Assembly: GCA_021300495.1 (NCBI GenBank) | Contig: JAJTDK010000002.1 | Span: 14,412-73,225 of the forward strand | From: Limnohabitans sp. | Lineage (GTDB): Bacteria > Pseudomonadota > Gammaproteobacteria > Burkholderiales > Burkholderiaceae_C | Length of the DNA: 58,814 nucleotides | Direction: 5' to 3' | Shown here: piece after piece, positions 18,007-26,787 of the stretch | Numbering within the stretch: position 1 is the first letter of the stretch | Layout of the letters: every line of letters starts with the position of its first letter | Notes under the pieces: model-generated | The model's database searches: none | The model's input: only the letters and a program-made list of their open reading frames with translations | What the model was told of the DNA's origin: nothing | Made by a program: the position numbers and the translations under genes

Positions 18007-19806
18007 TTAGGCCTTCACGACATCTGGGTTGCGCACCCGAATGTGCAGTTCGCGCAATTGCTTTTCGTCCACGGGGCTTGGCGCTTGTGTGAGCAAGCAC
18101 TGAGCGCGTTGTGTTTTGGGGAAAGCAATCACATCTCGAATAGAGTCTGCGCCTGTCATCAGAGTGATGATGCGGTCTAAGCCGAAAGCCAAACCACCGT
18201 GCGGTGGCGCGCCATACTGCAGCGCATCAAGCAAGAATCCAAATTTGAGTTGGGCTTCATCCGGCGTGATTTTCAAGGCATCAAATACTTTTTGCTGAAC
18301 GTCTGCGCGGTGAATACGCACAGAACCACCGCCAATTTCCCAGCCATTCAAGACCATGTCATAGCCTTTGGCAATGCACTTCTCGGGGGCTGTGACCATC
18401 CAGTCTTCGTGACCGTCTTTGGGTGCGGTAAACGGATGGTGCACGGCGGTATAGCGCTGTGATTCTTCGTCGAACTCGAACATGGGAAAGTCAACCACCC
18501 ACATCGGTGCCCAACGGTTTTCGAACAAGCCTGATTTTTTGGCAAATTCGCTGTGGCCAATTTTGAGGCGCAATGCGCCAATGCCATCGTTGACCACTTT
18601 GGCTTTGTCGGCACCGAAAAACAAAATGTCGCCGTCTTGGGCGTTGGTGCGTTTCAGAATTTCGGCAATGGCGGCATCGTGCAAGTTTTTCACGATGGGG
18701 CTTTGCAAACCGTCGCGGCCTTTGGCCACTTCATTGACCTTGATCCAGGCCAAGCCTTTGGCACCGTAGATTTTGACGAACTCGGTGTAGCCATCGATTT
18801 CACCACGACTGATTTCGGAGCCACCTGGAACGCGCAATGCCACCACGCGGCCTCCTGGGGTAGTGGCGGGGGTGCTGAACACTTTGAAGTCGACATCGCC
18901 CATGATGTCGGTCAGTTCAGTGAATTCGAGTTTCACACGCAAGTCGGGCTTGTCGGAGCCGAAGCGGTGCATGGCCTCTGAGTAGGCCATGACGGGGAAA
19001 TTTCCCAAGTCAATGTTCAAGACTTTGGAAAAAATATGCTTGATCATTTCCTGGAACATGTCCCGAATTTCTTGTTCGCCCAAGAAAGACGTTTCAATGT
19101 CAATCTGGGTAAATTCTGGCTGGCGGTCAGCGCGCAAGTCTTCGTCGCGGAAGCACTTGGTGATTTGGTAGTAGCGGTCGTAGCCGGCCACCATGAGCAA
19201 TTGCTTGAACAACTGGGGCGACTGTGGCAGCGCAAAGAAATGGCCATCGTGCACACGACTGGGCACCAAGTAATCGCGCGCACCTTCTGGAGTGCTCTTG
19301 GTCAGCATGGGCGTTTCAATGTCAATGAACCCATGCTCATCCAAAAACTTACGGGTTTCCATGGCCACCTTGTAGCGCAGCATGAGGTTGTTTTGCATGT
19401 AAGGACGGCGCAGATCGAGCACGCGGTGAGTCAGGCGCGTGGTTTCTGACAGGTTATCGTCGTCGAGCAAGAAAGGGGGCGTGACTGAGGGGTTCAGAAC
19501 CGTGAGTTCGTGGCACAAAATTTCAATCTTGCCGCTTTTGAGGCCGTCGTTGGTGGTGCCTTCTGGGCGAGCACGCACCAAGCCTTTGATCTGGATGCAA
19601 AACTCATTGCGCAAACCTTCAGCAGTTTTGAACATGTCGGCGCGGTCGGGGTCGCACACCACTTGCACATAGCCTTCGCGATCACGAACGTCAACGAAAA
19701 TAACGCCACCGTGGTCACGACGGCGATTAACCCAGCCGCACAAGCTGACGGTTTGGCCCATCAGGGCTTCGGTAACAAGACCGCAGTAGTGTGAACGCAT
19801 AGACAT
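18007..19806 (-). CDS. aspS: Aspartyl-tRNA synthetase
   Basis: A class II synthetase of 599 residues, the normal bacterial length. In order: OB-fold anticodon domain ([30 protein letters not shown]), motif 2 region ([20 protein letters not shown]), the bacterial GAD insertion (about 290-420), and motif 3 ([16 protein letters not shown]). It charges tRNA-Asp with aspartate in the cytoplasm; many beta-proteobacterial forms also charge tRNA-Asn and rely on GatCAB, which cannot be decided here. ATG 19806 is followed by another ATG two codons later. It is the last gene of a minus-strand run and is preceded by DUF502 with a 47-base gap. Confidence 0.97.
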   Translation of the reverse strand: MSMRSHYCGLVTEALMGQTVSLCGWVNRRRDHGGVIFVDVRDREGYVQVVCDPDRADMFKTAEGLRNEFCIQIKGLVRARPEGTTNDGLKSGKIEILCHELTVLNPSVTPPFLLDDDNLSETTRLTHRVLDLRRPYMQNNLMLRYKVAMETRKFLDEHGFIDIETPMLTKSTPEGARDYLVPSRVHDGHFFALPQSPQLFKQLLMVAGYDRYYQITKCFRDEDLRADRQPEFTQIDIETSFLGEQEIRDMFQEMIKHIFSKVLNIDLGNFPVMAYSEAMHRFGSDKPDLRVKLEFTELTDIMGDVDFKVFSTPATTPGGRVVALRVPGGSEISRGEIDGYTEFVKIYGAKGLAWIKVNEVAKGRDGLQSPIVKNLHDAAIAEILKRTNAQDGDILFFGADKAKVVNDGIGALRLKIGHSEFAKKSGLFENRWAPMWVVDFPMFEFDEESQRYTAVHHPFTAPKDGHEDWMVTAPEKCIAKGYDMVLNGWEIGGGSVRIHRADVQQKVFDALKITPDEAQLKFGFLLDALQYGAPPHGGLAFGLDRIITLMTGADSIRDVIAFPKTQRAQCLLTQAPSPVDEKQLRELHIRVRNPDVVKA

Positions 19807-19853
19807 GGGAAAAGTTCTTTCAATAGAAAAGAGTCAGTTGGCTTTAAGCCAAT

Positions 19854-20519
19854 TCAAACTGATGGGGAGGTTTCTGCTTTGACTGGCAAGGCATCGGGGC
19901 CGCCAGGCACCACCACACCCATTGAGATGATGTACTTAAGCGCATCGTCAACCGTCATATCCAACTCAACCACATTGGCTTTGGGCATGATGAGAAAGAA
20001 GCCAGAGGTTGGGTTGGGCGTGGTGGGCACATACACGCTGACGCAATCGCTGGGCAGGTGACGGGCCACTTGGCCACTTGGCGCACCCGTTAGAAATGCG
20101 ATGGTCCAAGAGCCTTGATGAGGGTATTGAACCAAGAGGGCTTTAGAAAAAGCATTGCCACTGCCTGAAAACAAAGTGTCTGCCACTTGCTTCACGCTGG
20201 AATAAATGCTGTTCACCACTGGAATTCGAGTAATGACTTTGGACCATTGGCGCAGCAACCATTGACCAAAAATATTGGTCACAAACAAACCCGTGAAGTA
20301 AATGACCAAGGCAACCAAGATGACCCCCAGGCCAGGCATGTGTCGCAATGACTCGGCGACGCTGTGCATGCCGGGAATCAGGGCATCGAGGGCGCCTAAA
20401 ACGGCCAAGAAAATGCCATCCATGGTGCCCACCAGCCAGGTTAGCAACCACACCGTAACACCCATAGGCAACCACACCAGAAGGCCAGTCAACAAGTAAT
20501 GGCGAATTTTGAAATTCAT
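19854..20519 (-). CDS. DUF502 inner-membrane protein
   Basis: The 221-residue product has two clear membrane segments (about residues 9-32 and 60-82) and then a soluble domain with the family motifs IPVVNSIYSSVKQV and TSGFFLIMP, SMGVVVPGG. DUF502 is a conserved membrane family with no assigned reaction; plant members are the LIKE-COV proteins. In beta-proteobacteria it often sits next to fmdB and aspS, exactly as here. ATG 20519 is preceded by GAGG about 8 bases upstream, and the longer upstream reading overlaps fmdB in another frame. Confidence 0.88.
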   Translation of the reverse strand: MNFKIRHYLLTGLLVWLPMGVTVWLLTWLVGTMDGIFLAVLGALDALIPGMHSVAESLRHMPGLGVILVALVIYFTGLFVTNIFGQWLLRQWSKVITRIPVVNSIYSSVKQVADTLFSGSGNAFSKALLVQYPHQGSWTIAFLTGAPSGQVARHLPSDCVSVYVPTTPNPTSGFFLIMPKANVVELDMTVDDALKYIISMGVVVPGGPDALPVKAETSPSV

Positions 20520-20529
20520 CTTGGAAACC

Positions 20530-20874
20530 TCAGTGGCAAGCGCATGAAGCGGCACATGCAGTAGCCGCTGATGGGGTACTTGACTCACCGGCTGGCTGAG
20601 CACCGCCGGTATCTGAAGGCTTGGCAGCGCCAGCGTCAGCAGGACTTGCACTGACTGCGTCTGCAGTAGCTGGCGCGGAAGTGCCGGACGACCCACCTTT
20701 GAAATCAGTGGCGTACCAACCTGAGCCTTTGAGCTGGAAACCAGCGGCTGTCAGTTGTTTATTGAAAGTTGGCGAACCACAGGAAGGGCATTTTGTCAGG
20801 GGGTCATCTGACATCTTTTGCAAAACATCCTTGGCATGGCCACAGGATTCACACTTGTAGGCGTAGATGGGCAT
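20530..20874 (-). CDS. FmdB family zinc-ribbon protein
   Basis: A 114-residue protein starting MPIYAYKCESCGHAKDVLQK. Two CxxC pairs (CESC and CPSC) form a zinc ribbon in the first 45 residues, typical of the FmdB putative regulatory family. The remainder is Ala/Ser/Gly/Pro-rich, low complexity, and ends CAASCACH, adding further cysteines and a histidine that could bind metal. The role is unknown; the name comes from a formamidase operon. It lies 10 bases before DUF502 in the aspS run. Confidence 0.88.
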   Translation of the reverse strand: MPIYAYKCESCGHAKDVLQKMSDDPLTKCPSCGSPTFNKQLTAAGFQLKGSGWYATDFKGGSSGTSAPATADAVSASPADAGAAKPSDTGGAQPAGESSTPSAATACAASCACH

Positions 20875-20911
20875 GTTGGAGGTTCTCGCTTGGCAATCAC
20901 AAAACCTTCAA

Positions 20912-22360
20912 TTATAGGTGGGTCCCTTGCAAAACATGGTGGGCACCGTGCTTGTTTTTCAATACTTGCGGGGCCAAGGAGCCTATGAGCATGCCCGCCA
21001 AACTGGCCAAAACACCCGCCAACTGGGCAGGAAATTCTTCACCTGCGGGTGTCATGAGCAATAAAAGCCATGTCGACAATCCGAATGCGATAGACAAAAT
21101 GGCACCTTGGGTGGTGGCTTTTGCCCAATAGAGACCAAAGAGCAAGGGTATGAAGGCGCCGACCAAGGTCACTTGGTAAGCGCCAGAAACCATTTCATAA
21201 ATGGAGCTGCCTTGCATTTGAATGGCATACAACAAGACCAAGGCGCTGAACACCAAGACCGTGACGCGCATGGCCAACAAGGACTGTTTGTCGCCCTGGT
21301 GCGGGAAAAACTGTCGCCAAATGTTTTCAGTGAATGTGACGCTGGGCGCCAGCAAAGTGGCAGATGCACACGACTTGATGGCCGATAACAAAGCGCCAAA
21401 AAACAGCACCTGCATGACAAATGGCATTTGCGTCATGACCAATGTGGGCAAAACCTTTTGAGGATCTTCTTCAATGAGCTGGGCGGCCTGCTCGGGCATG
21501 ATGATCAAGGCACTGACCACCAAAAACATGGGCACAAAGGCAAACAAAATGTAGCAAATGCCGCCAATGATGGGGCCCTTGGTGGCGGCATTCAAACTGT
21601 TGGCAGACATGACACGCTGAAAAACGTCTTGTTGTGGAATGGAGCCAAACATGATGGTCATTGCGGCTGCCAGGAAAAACAAAATGTCTTTCATGTTGGG
21701 CTCTGGCAAAAACTTGAACAGGTCTTGGCTAACGGCCAAGGCGATCACTTTGTCTGCACCACCGGCTTGGTCGCCCGCATACACCGCCAGAATCGCCAAG
21801 CCTACAACCAGAATAATCATTTGAATGAAGTCAGTGACGGCCACGGACCACATGCCGCCAAACAAAGTGTAGGCCAACACCGAAACCACGCCAATGGTCA
21901 TTCCCCATGGCATGCTGATGACGCCACCTGACAACAAATTGAACACCAAGCCCAGCGCTGTGACTTGGGCCGAAACCCAGCCCAAATAGCTCACCATGAT
22001 GATGATGGAGCAAAAGATTTCAACCGAACGGCCATAACGCTCACGGTAGTAATCGCTGATGGTCAGCAAATTCATGCGGTACAACTTGCCTGCAAAAAAC
22101 AGACCCACCAAAATCAAACAACCGCCCGCACCGAACGGATCTTCTACCACGCCGTTCAAACCACTGTTCACAAATTTGGCAGGAATACCCAAGACTGTTT
22201 CAGCGCCAAACCATGTGGCAAAGGTGGTGGTCACAATCATGGCCAGCGGCAAATGCCTGCCAGCAATGGCAAAGTCTGCTGAGGTTTTAACGCGTTTCGC
22301 AGCAACCAAACCAATGGCAATGGTGACGAGTAAATAGGCGATGACCAATGTCAATAACAC
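20912..22360 (-). CDS. Sodium:solute symporter (SSS family)
   Basis: A 482-residue protein with about 13 membrane segments and SSS family motifs: FAIAGRHLPL, TTFATWFGAETVLG in the early helices, and GSIPQQDVFQRVMSA, the region containing the conserved sodium-site helix. It would couple sodium entry to uptake of an organic solute across the inner membrane; the solute (proline, pantothenate, urea, acetate or other) cannot be named from this sequence. GTG 22360 has AAGGAGT 7 bases upstream. It sits between ubiB and fmdB, 11 bases after ubiB, with no terminator visible. Confidence 0.92.
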   Translation of the reverse strand: MLLTLVIAYLLVTIAIGLVAAKRVKTSADFAIAGRHLPLAMIVTTTFATWFGAETVLGIPAKFVNSGLNGVVEDPFGAGGCLILVGLFFAGKLYRMNLLTISDYYRERYGRSVEIFCSIIIMVSYLGWVSAQVTALGLVFNLLSGGVISMPWGMTIGVVSVLAYTLFGGMWSVAVTDFIQMIILVVGLAILAVYAGDQAGGADKVIALAVSQDLFKFLPEPNMKDILFFLAAAMTIMFGSIPQQDVFQRVMSANSLNAATKGPIIGGICYILFAFVPMFLVVSALIIMPEQAAQLIEEDPQKVLPTLVMTQMPFVMQVLFFGALLSAIKSCASATLLAPSVTFTENIWRQFFPHQGDKQSLLAMRVTVLVFSALVLLYAIQMQGSSIYEMVSGAYQVTLVGAFIPLLFGLYWAKATTQGAILSIAFGLSTWLLLLMTPAGEEFPAQLAGVLASLAGMLIGSLAPQVLKNKHGAHHVLQGTHL

Positions 22361-22371
22361 AATAAGACTCC

Positions 22372-23943
22372 TTAGATTTGATGAAATCTTTCGAACACTT
22401 GTAGAAAGATGAGGGTCGATACAAACCCGATGACCGCATAGACAATGGCCTGCAACAACCTGTTGGTTCGTTGTTGCTCTGCTAACAAAGCATTGAGTTG
22501 ATTTTGGTCTTTCGAACCAGTTGTTGAATGCTTCAAAAAGTCGTGCATCAAACGGGGTAGCTGAGGCATTATTTTGGCGTATTGTGGCGCCTGTTCACGC
22601 AACTGTTGGAAAAATCTTTTAGGTCCTACTTGGTCAATCATCCACTGCTCTAGGAAGGGCTTGGCTGTATTCCACAAATCGAGTTCTGGGTCTAACTGAC
22701 GACCCAATCCCTCAATATTGAGCAAGGTTTTTTGCAGCAATACCAACTGAGGCTGGACTTCCACGTTGAAACGGCGTGAAGTTTGGAACAAACGCAAGAG
22801 CACCATGCCCAAGGAAATTTCTTTCAGCGGCCGGTCAAAGTAAGGCTCGCACACTGAGCGAATGGCCGACTCCAATTCGTCGACTCGGGTATGGCTGGGC
22901 ACCCAACCCGACTCAATGTGCAACTCAGCCACGCGCTTGTAGTCGCGCCTGAAAAAAGCACTGAAGTTTTGCGCCAAATACTCTTTGTCGTATTCAGTGA
23001 GCGTGCCCACAATGCCAAAGTCAAGGGAAATGTAGCGGCCCATTGTTTCAGGTTCAATGCTGACTTGTATATTGCCAGGGTGCATGTCCGCATGAAAAAA
23101 GCCATCGCGGAATACTTGCGTGAAAAAGAGCGTCACACCATCTTTGGCCAACTGCGGAATGTCGACACCCGCGGCGCGCAATGCATCCACCTGACTGATG
23201 GGCAAGCCCTTCATGCGCTCCATGACGATGACTTCAGGGTGGCAGTAATCCCAATACATCTCTGGAATTAAAACCAAATTCAAACTTTGCATGTTTCGGC
23301 GCAGCTGGGCACCATTGGCGGCCTCTCGAACCAAATCCAACTCATCGTGCAAATGCTTGTCGAACTCAGCCACCACCTCGCGGGGTTTGAGGCGCTTGCC
23401 ATCTGCACTGATTTTTTCAAGCCAGCCGGCCATCATGCGCATGAGGTTCAAATCTTTTTCAATGGCCTGCAGCATGTTGGGGCGCAACACTTTGACCGCC
23501 ACCTCTTGCACCACACCCTGTTTGTTTTTCCACAAAGCAAAATGGACCTGCGCAATGGACGCGCTGGCCACTGGGACATGGTCAAAGGACTCAAAAATTT
23601 CAGACACCGGCCGACCAAAAGCTCGCTCAATGGTAGCCACGGCAATGTCTGAACTGAAGGGTGGCACTCTGTCTTGAAGCTTGGCCAATTCAACGGCAAT
23701 GTCGTCAGGCAATAAATCTCTGCGAGTCGACATGACTTGTCCAAACTTCACAAAAATAGGCCCGAGTTGTTCCAGCGACAAACGCAAACGCTCGCCGCGC
23801 GAGAGTTTGTAAACACGACCCAAAGTGAGGATCTGTGACAAAATTTTCAACACAGGCTGCTTGAAGTTAGACAGCATCAACTCATGCAGGCCAAACCGCC
23901 AAACAGTCCAAACAATGAAAATGCCCCGAAACATTCGGTTCAT
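22372..23943 (-). CDS. ubiB: Ubiquinone biosynthesis regulatory kinase-like protein UbiB
   Basis: UbiB is an ABC1/ADCK atypical kinase-like ATPase required for coenzyme Q synthesis. The 523-residue protein has the KxGQ-type signature [19 protein letters not shown], the ASIAQVHFA loop, the catalytic-loop [12 protein letters not shown] and DFGIVGTL, and two membrane helices at the C-terminus (about 485-520). The ATG at 23943 overlaps the ubiJ stop by 4 bases. Order ubiE-Tim44-ubiJ-ubiB extends the familiar ubiE-ubiJ-ubiB group by one gene. Confidence 0.96.
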   Translation of the reverse strand: MNRMFRGIFIVWTVWRFGLHELMLSNFKQPVLKILSQILTLGRVYKLSRGERLRLSLEQLGPIFVKFGQVMSTRRDLLPDDIAVELAKLQDRVPPFSSDIAVATIERAFGRPVSEIFESFDHVPVASASIAQVHFALWKNKQGVVQEVAVKVLRPNMLQAIEKDLNLMRMMAGWLEKISADGKRLKPREVVAEFDKHLHDELDLVREAANGAQLRRNMQSLNLVLIPEMYWDYCHPEVIVMERMKGLPISQVDALRAAGVDIPQLAKDGVTLFFTQVFRDGFFHADMHPGNIQVSIEPETMGRYISLDFGIVGTLTEYDKEYLAQNFSAFFRRDYKRVAELHIESGWVPSHTRVDELESAIRSVCEPYFDRPLKEISLGMVLLRLFQTSRRFNVEVQPQLVLLQKTLLNIEGLGRQLDPELDLWNTAKPFLEQWMIDQVGPKRFFQQLREQAPQYAKIMPQLPRLMHDFLKHSTTGSKDQNQLNALLAEQQRTNRLLQAIVYAVIGFVSTLIFLQVFERFHQI

Positions 23944-24488
23944 AGAGCAGACCTGTGTAAGTCAGAGCCAGGTGCAGGTTTGCGAATAAATTGCTGCATG
24001 GCCTGAAAGGCTTGCCTGCCCATTGAGACCAGGGTACTGGCAGCGGCATCGCCCATCAATTTAGACAAGTCTTCCTCGACATCCCATCGGACATGGTCAA
24101 TTAACCAATTGACTTCGGCCGCCAACTGAACGTCACCCTCAATGTGAACGCCCGGCTTTTCACCTTTCATAACGGCCGAGGCCATGACCCAAGGCGATGC
24201 ATCCGTTAAGCTTAATTTAAGGTCAAATTTTGGCTGGCTTACACGCTCTAACAAACCTGCGGCTGTGGGGGCGAGCTGAATGACTTTGTCTTGCCATTGC
24301 AATTGAATGCACCGACCCTTTTGACGCTTGAGCCTGCTTTGCGCTTCAGGTTCAGCGCCAATGACGTGATTCAAAAACAAAACCAAACGATTGATGGACT
24401 CGTCCATCACCCAAGCGGGGGGCTGCGCGTGAGTGACGAACTGCTCAATTGCTTCGCCTACGAAAGAAAAAGGGGACTGTGTTGCCAT
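23940..24488 (-). CDS. ubiJ: SCP2-type ubiquinone biosynthesis accessory factor UbiJ
   Basis: A 182-residue protein with an SCP2 sterol-carrier-like fold: [20 protein letters not shown] at the start, the KGRCIQLQW strand, and [19 protein letters not shown], the segment best conserved in UbiJ. In E. coli UbiJ, with UbiK, binds lipid and scaffolds the soluble Q-biosynthesis complex; the same is expected here. It is identified largely by position directly before ubiB. ATG 24488 (MATQSPFSF) is used; an upstream TTG would add three residues. Confidence 0.86.
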   Translation of the reverse strand: MATQSPFSFVGEAIEQFVTHAQPPAWVMDESINRLVLFLNHVIGAEPEAQSRLKRQKGRCIQLQWQDKVIQLAPTAAGLLERVSQPKFDLKLSLTDASPWVMASAVMKGEKPGVHIEGDVQLAAEVNWLIDHVRWDVEEDLSKLMGDAAASTLVSMGRQAFQAMQQFIRKPAPGSDLHRSAL

Positions 24489-24549
24489 AGTCCCCAATTA
24501 TTCCCGAAAGACTGGCCAGTGCCAGCCCTACGCTCAGAATGTCTTTAAA

Positions 24550-25569
24550 TTATTGCAGGGCTTGTACGCCAGCAACCAACCAGCCACTGTTGCCGTTTCT
24601 GGGTTTGGTCATGTTCCAAACTTCGCGGAAAGGGCTAGGCGCAGATTCAGCTTCTTCACGAATGACGCCGTTGAATTCAACGCTGGCCATGTAAACCTCG
24701 GGCAACTCTTCAATGCCCAACAACTGCGCATCCAACTTAACAACTTCAGTTTTGTTAGGTTGGCCAGGGAAATTGGCTTCCCGCTCTGCAAGCTGGCTCT
24801 TGATTTCAGACAGCATGCCATCGGTCATCATGGCCTTGAGTGAGTCCATGTCGGCACGGTCCCAGGCTTCTTGCAAAGTAATGAAGTTGCGCTTGGCCGC
24901 CTCGACAAAGCTGTCGGTGTCAAAGCCCTCAGGCACACCCCAAGTTTGTGAACTCTGAAACGCTGTGGGCTGTGAGCCACCAATGGCAGAGCCAATCATG
25001 GAGCCGCCCGCATGCGCTGGGCTCGGGCTATTGGCAGCAGGCGTTGGATCAAAACGCGTGTTTTGTGATTCCCAAGGCCGGGCTGAAGCATCGTTACCGA
25101 CTTTTTCTGGGTTGTACTGGGGCAAGCTTGCGGGCGCGTCGGCGGTTTGACCTGCGCCTTGGTAAGCAAGGCCGCCCTGCTGCTGAGCAGCACCGCCTTT
25201 GCGTGAGCGTAAGAAGTAACCAATCACAGCCACTGCCACCATGGCCAGCAATGCAAACATGAGCATGTTGCCAAAAGCTTCACCCAAGCCAAGGCTACTG
25301 GCCAACCAAGCCAGTCCCAAACCAGCGGCCAAGCCACCGAGCATGGCACCCCATGGGCGTTTAGCAGGCGCCGCTGGTGCCGCCGCAGGGGTGGCTGGTT
25401 TAGCCGCCGCCGCTTGGCTAGGCGCTGCAGGTTTAGCCGCTTCACGTTGTGTGACATTGCTGGACTGTTGGCCCGTAGATTTACCGCCGCCCATGCGACG
25501 TGCAGCCTCTGCATTCAAGGTGCTGAGGGCCAAGAGCATGGTCAAGATTAAGCCGAAAAGTTTGTTCAC
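24550..25569 (-). CDS. Tim44-like domain membrane protein
   Basis: The 339-residue protein starts with a signal peptide ending at NAEAA, followed by an Ala/Pro/Gln-rich linker, two hydrophobic segments (about residues 75-115, separated by GLGEAFGN), a further disordered stretch, and a C-terminal Tim44-like domain (about 200-339, with SFVEAAKRNFITLQEAWDR). Tim44-like domains bind lipid or preprotein in mitochondria; bacterial members have no settled role. GTG 25569 has GGAG 7 bases upstream. Its place between ubiE and ubiJ makes a link to membrane-bound ubiquinone synthesis an attractive, unproven idea. Confidence 0.88.
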   Translation of the reverse strand: MNKLFGLILTMLLALSTLNAEAARRMGGGKSTGQQSSNVTQREAAKPAAPSQAAAAKPATPAAAPAAPAKRPWGAMLGGLAAGLGLAWLASSLGLGEAFGNMLMFALLAMVAVAVIGYFLRSRKGGAAQQQGGLAYQGAGQTADAPASLPQYNPEKVGNDASARPWESQNTRFDPTPAANSPSPAHAGGSMIGSAIGGSQPTAFQSSQTWGVPEGFDTDSFVEAAKRNFITLQEAWDRADMDSLKAMMTDGMLSEIKSQLAEREANFPGQPNKTEVVKLDAQLLGIEELPEVYMASVEFNGVIREEAESAPSPFREVWNMTKPRNGNSGWLVAGVQALQ

Positions 25570-25600
25570 AATAAACTCCGAAAAATTCAGAAAAGAACGA

Positions 25601-26332
25601 TCAACATTTAATGCCGATGTGTAAGGCTACCACCCCAGCACTCAAGTTGTGAAATTCAGCATGCCCAAATCCGGCATTTTTCATAAGGGCTTTCAGCTCT
25701 TCCTGGCCGGGGTGCATGCGAATTGATTCTGCCAAATACCTGTAGCTGGCATCGTCTCCGGCAACCCACTTGCCCAATTGGGGCAAGATGTTGAAGGAGT
25801 ACCAGTCATAGGCCTTTTCAAGGGGCTTGGCTACTTTAGAGAACTCCAAAACCAGAAGTTTCCCACCTGGCTTTAAAACTCGGCACATTTCCTTCAAAGC
25901 CAAATCTTTGTGCGTCATGTTGCGAAGGCCAAAAGCCACGCTGACCAGATTGAAATGATCGTTGGGAAAAGGCAGTTTTTCAGCATCACACACCAGCGTG
26001 GGCAAGATCACGCCTTCGTTCACCAATCGATCACGGCCTGTTCGCAGCATGGCTTCGTTGATGTCGGTGTGAACCACTCGACCCGTTGCACCCACCTTTT
26101 TTGAGAATGCCAAAGACAAATCGCCCGTGCCGCCTGCAATGTCGAGCACTTGGTCGCCTTCTTTGAGGTTGGCCACCTGCAGTGTGTAGGCTTTCCAAAC
26201 ACGGTGCAAGCCCGCAGACATCAGGTCGTTCATGATGTCGTATTTGGACGCCACAGAATCAAAAACGCCCCTCACATGCTTGGCTTTTTCTTGCTCATCG
26301 ACAGTTTTGAAACCGAAATGGGTTGAACTCAT
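25601..26332 (-). CDS. ubiE: Ubiquinone/menaquinone biosynthesis C-methyltransferase UbiE
   Basis: UbiE carries out the SAM-dependent C-methylation of the quinone ring (2-polyprenyl-6-methoxy-1,4-benzoquinol step). The 243-residue protein has [22 protein letters not shown] at the start, SAM motif [14 protein letters not shown], and the UbiE-specific [24 protein letters not shown]. The start at 26332 (MSSTHFGFK) gives the normal length; a longer in-frame reading overlaps the upstream DUF971 gene. It heads the ubi group and follows DUF971 by 13 bases. Confidence 0.96.
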   Translation of the reverse strand: MSSTHFGFKTVDEQEKAKHVRGVFDSVASKYDIMNDLMSAGLHRVWKAYTLQVANLKEGDQVLDIAGGTGDLSLAFSKKVGATGRVVHTDINEAMLRTGRDRLVNEGVILPTLVCDAEKLPFPNDHFNLVSVAFGLRNMTHKDLALKEMCRVLKPGGKLLVLEFSKVAKPLEKAYDWYSFNILPQLGKWVAGDDASYRYLAESIRMHPGQEELKALMKNAGFGHAEFHNLSAGVVALHIGIKC

Positions 26333-26345
26333 TGTCAGACTCCAA

Positions 26346-26762
26346 TCAGTGCGAGTGGCCGCATGAGGGACCTGCGGCACCCGGCATGGGATCGTCACGT
26401 TGCGCACCCGCCTTTTGCAAACGTTCGTTGTATTGGGACCAAAGACCGTCTTGCTCTGAACCTAAATGGTACAAATAGTCCCATGAAAAAATACCGCTGT
26501 TGTGGCCATCTGAAAAAGTAGGCTGAACCGCGTAATTGCCAACCTGCGAAAGTTCAACAATGTCTACTTCTCGCTTGCCTGTTTGCAACACCTCTTGCCC
26601 AGGACCGTGGCCTTGCACTTCTGCAGAAGGCGAGTAAACGCGCATGAGTTCAAAGGGAATTCGGAAAGTTTGACCATCCGAAAAACTGACCTCTAAAGCA
26701 CGACTCTGCCCATGAAGGGTCAAGGCTTGTGGTGTGGGTGCACCTGCTGTCAATCCGGCCAT
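26346..26762 (-). CDS. DUF971 (gamma-butyrobetaine hydroxylase-like N-terminal) domain protein
   Basis: A 138-residue single-domain protein. The family core is [31 protein letters not shown], then [28 protein letters not shown], ending in a His-rich CGHSH tail. DUF971 occurs alone in bacteria, at the N-terminus of gamma-butyrobetaine hydroxylases, and fused to Mrp-type FeS carriers in plant HCF101. A metal or FeS link is therefore plausible; no reaction is known. It is followed directly by ubiE, a neighbour pair typical of beta-proteobacteria. Confidence 0.9.
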   Translation of the reverse strand: MAGLTAGAPTPQALTLHGQSRALEVSFSDGQTFRIPFELMRVYSPSAEVQGHGPGQEVLQTGKREVDIVELSQVGNYAVQPTFSDGHNSGIFSWDYLYHLGSEQDGLWSQYNERLQKAGAQRDDPMPGAAGPSCGHSH

Positions 26763-26787
26763 AAGGCGTTCTTTCGTGATATTGTCG

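Noticed and set aside
19036-19449. 137-codon frame antisense to aspS
   Set aside because: Shadow of the class II catalytic core; no independent support.
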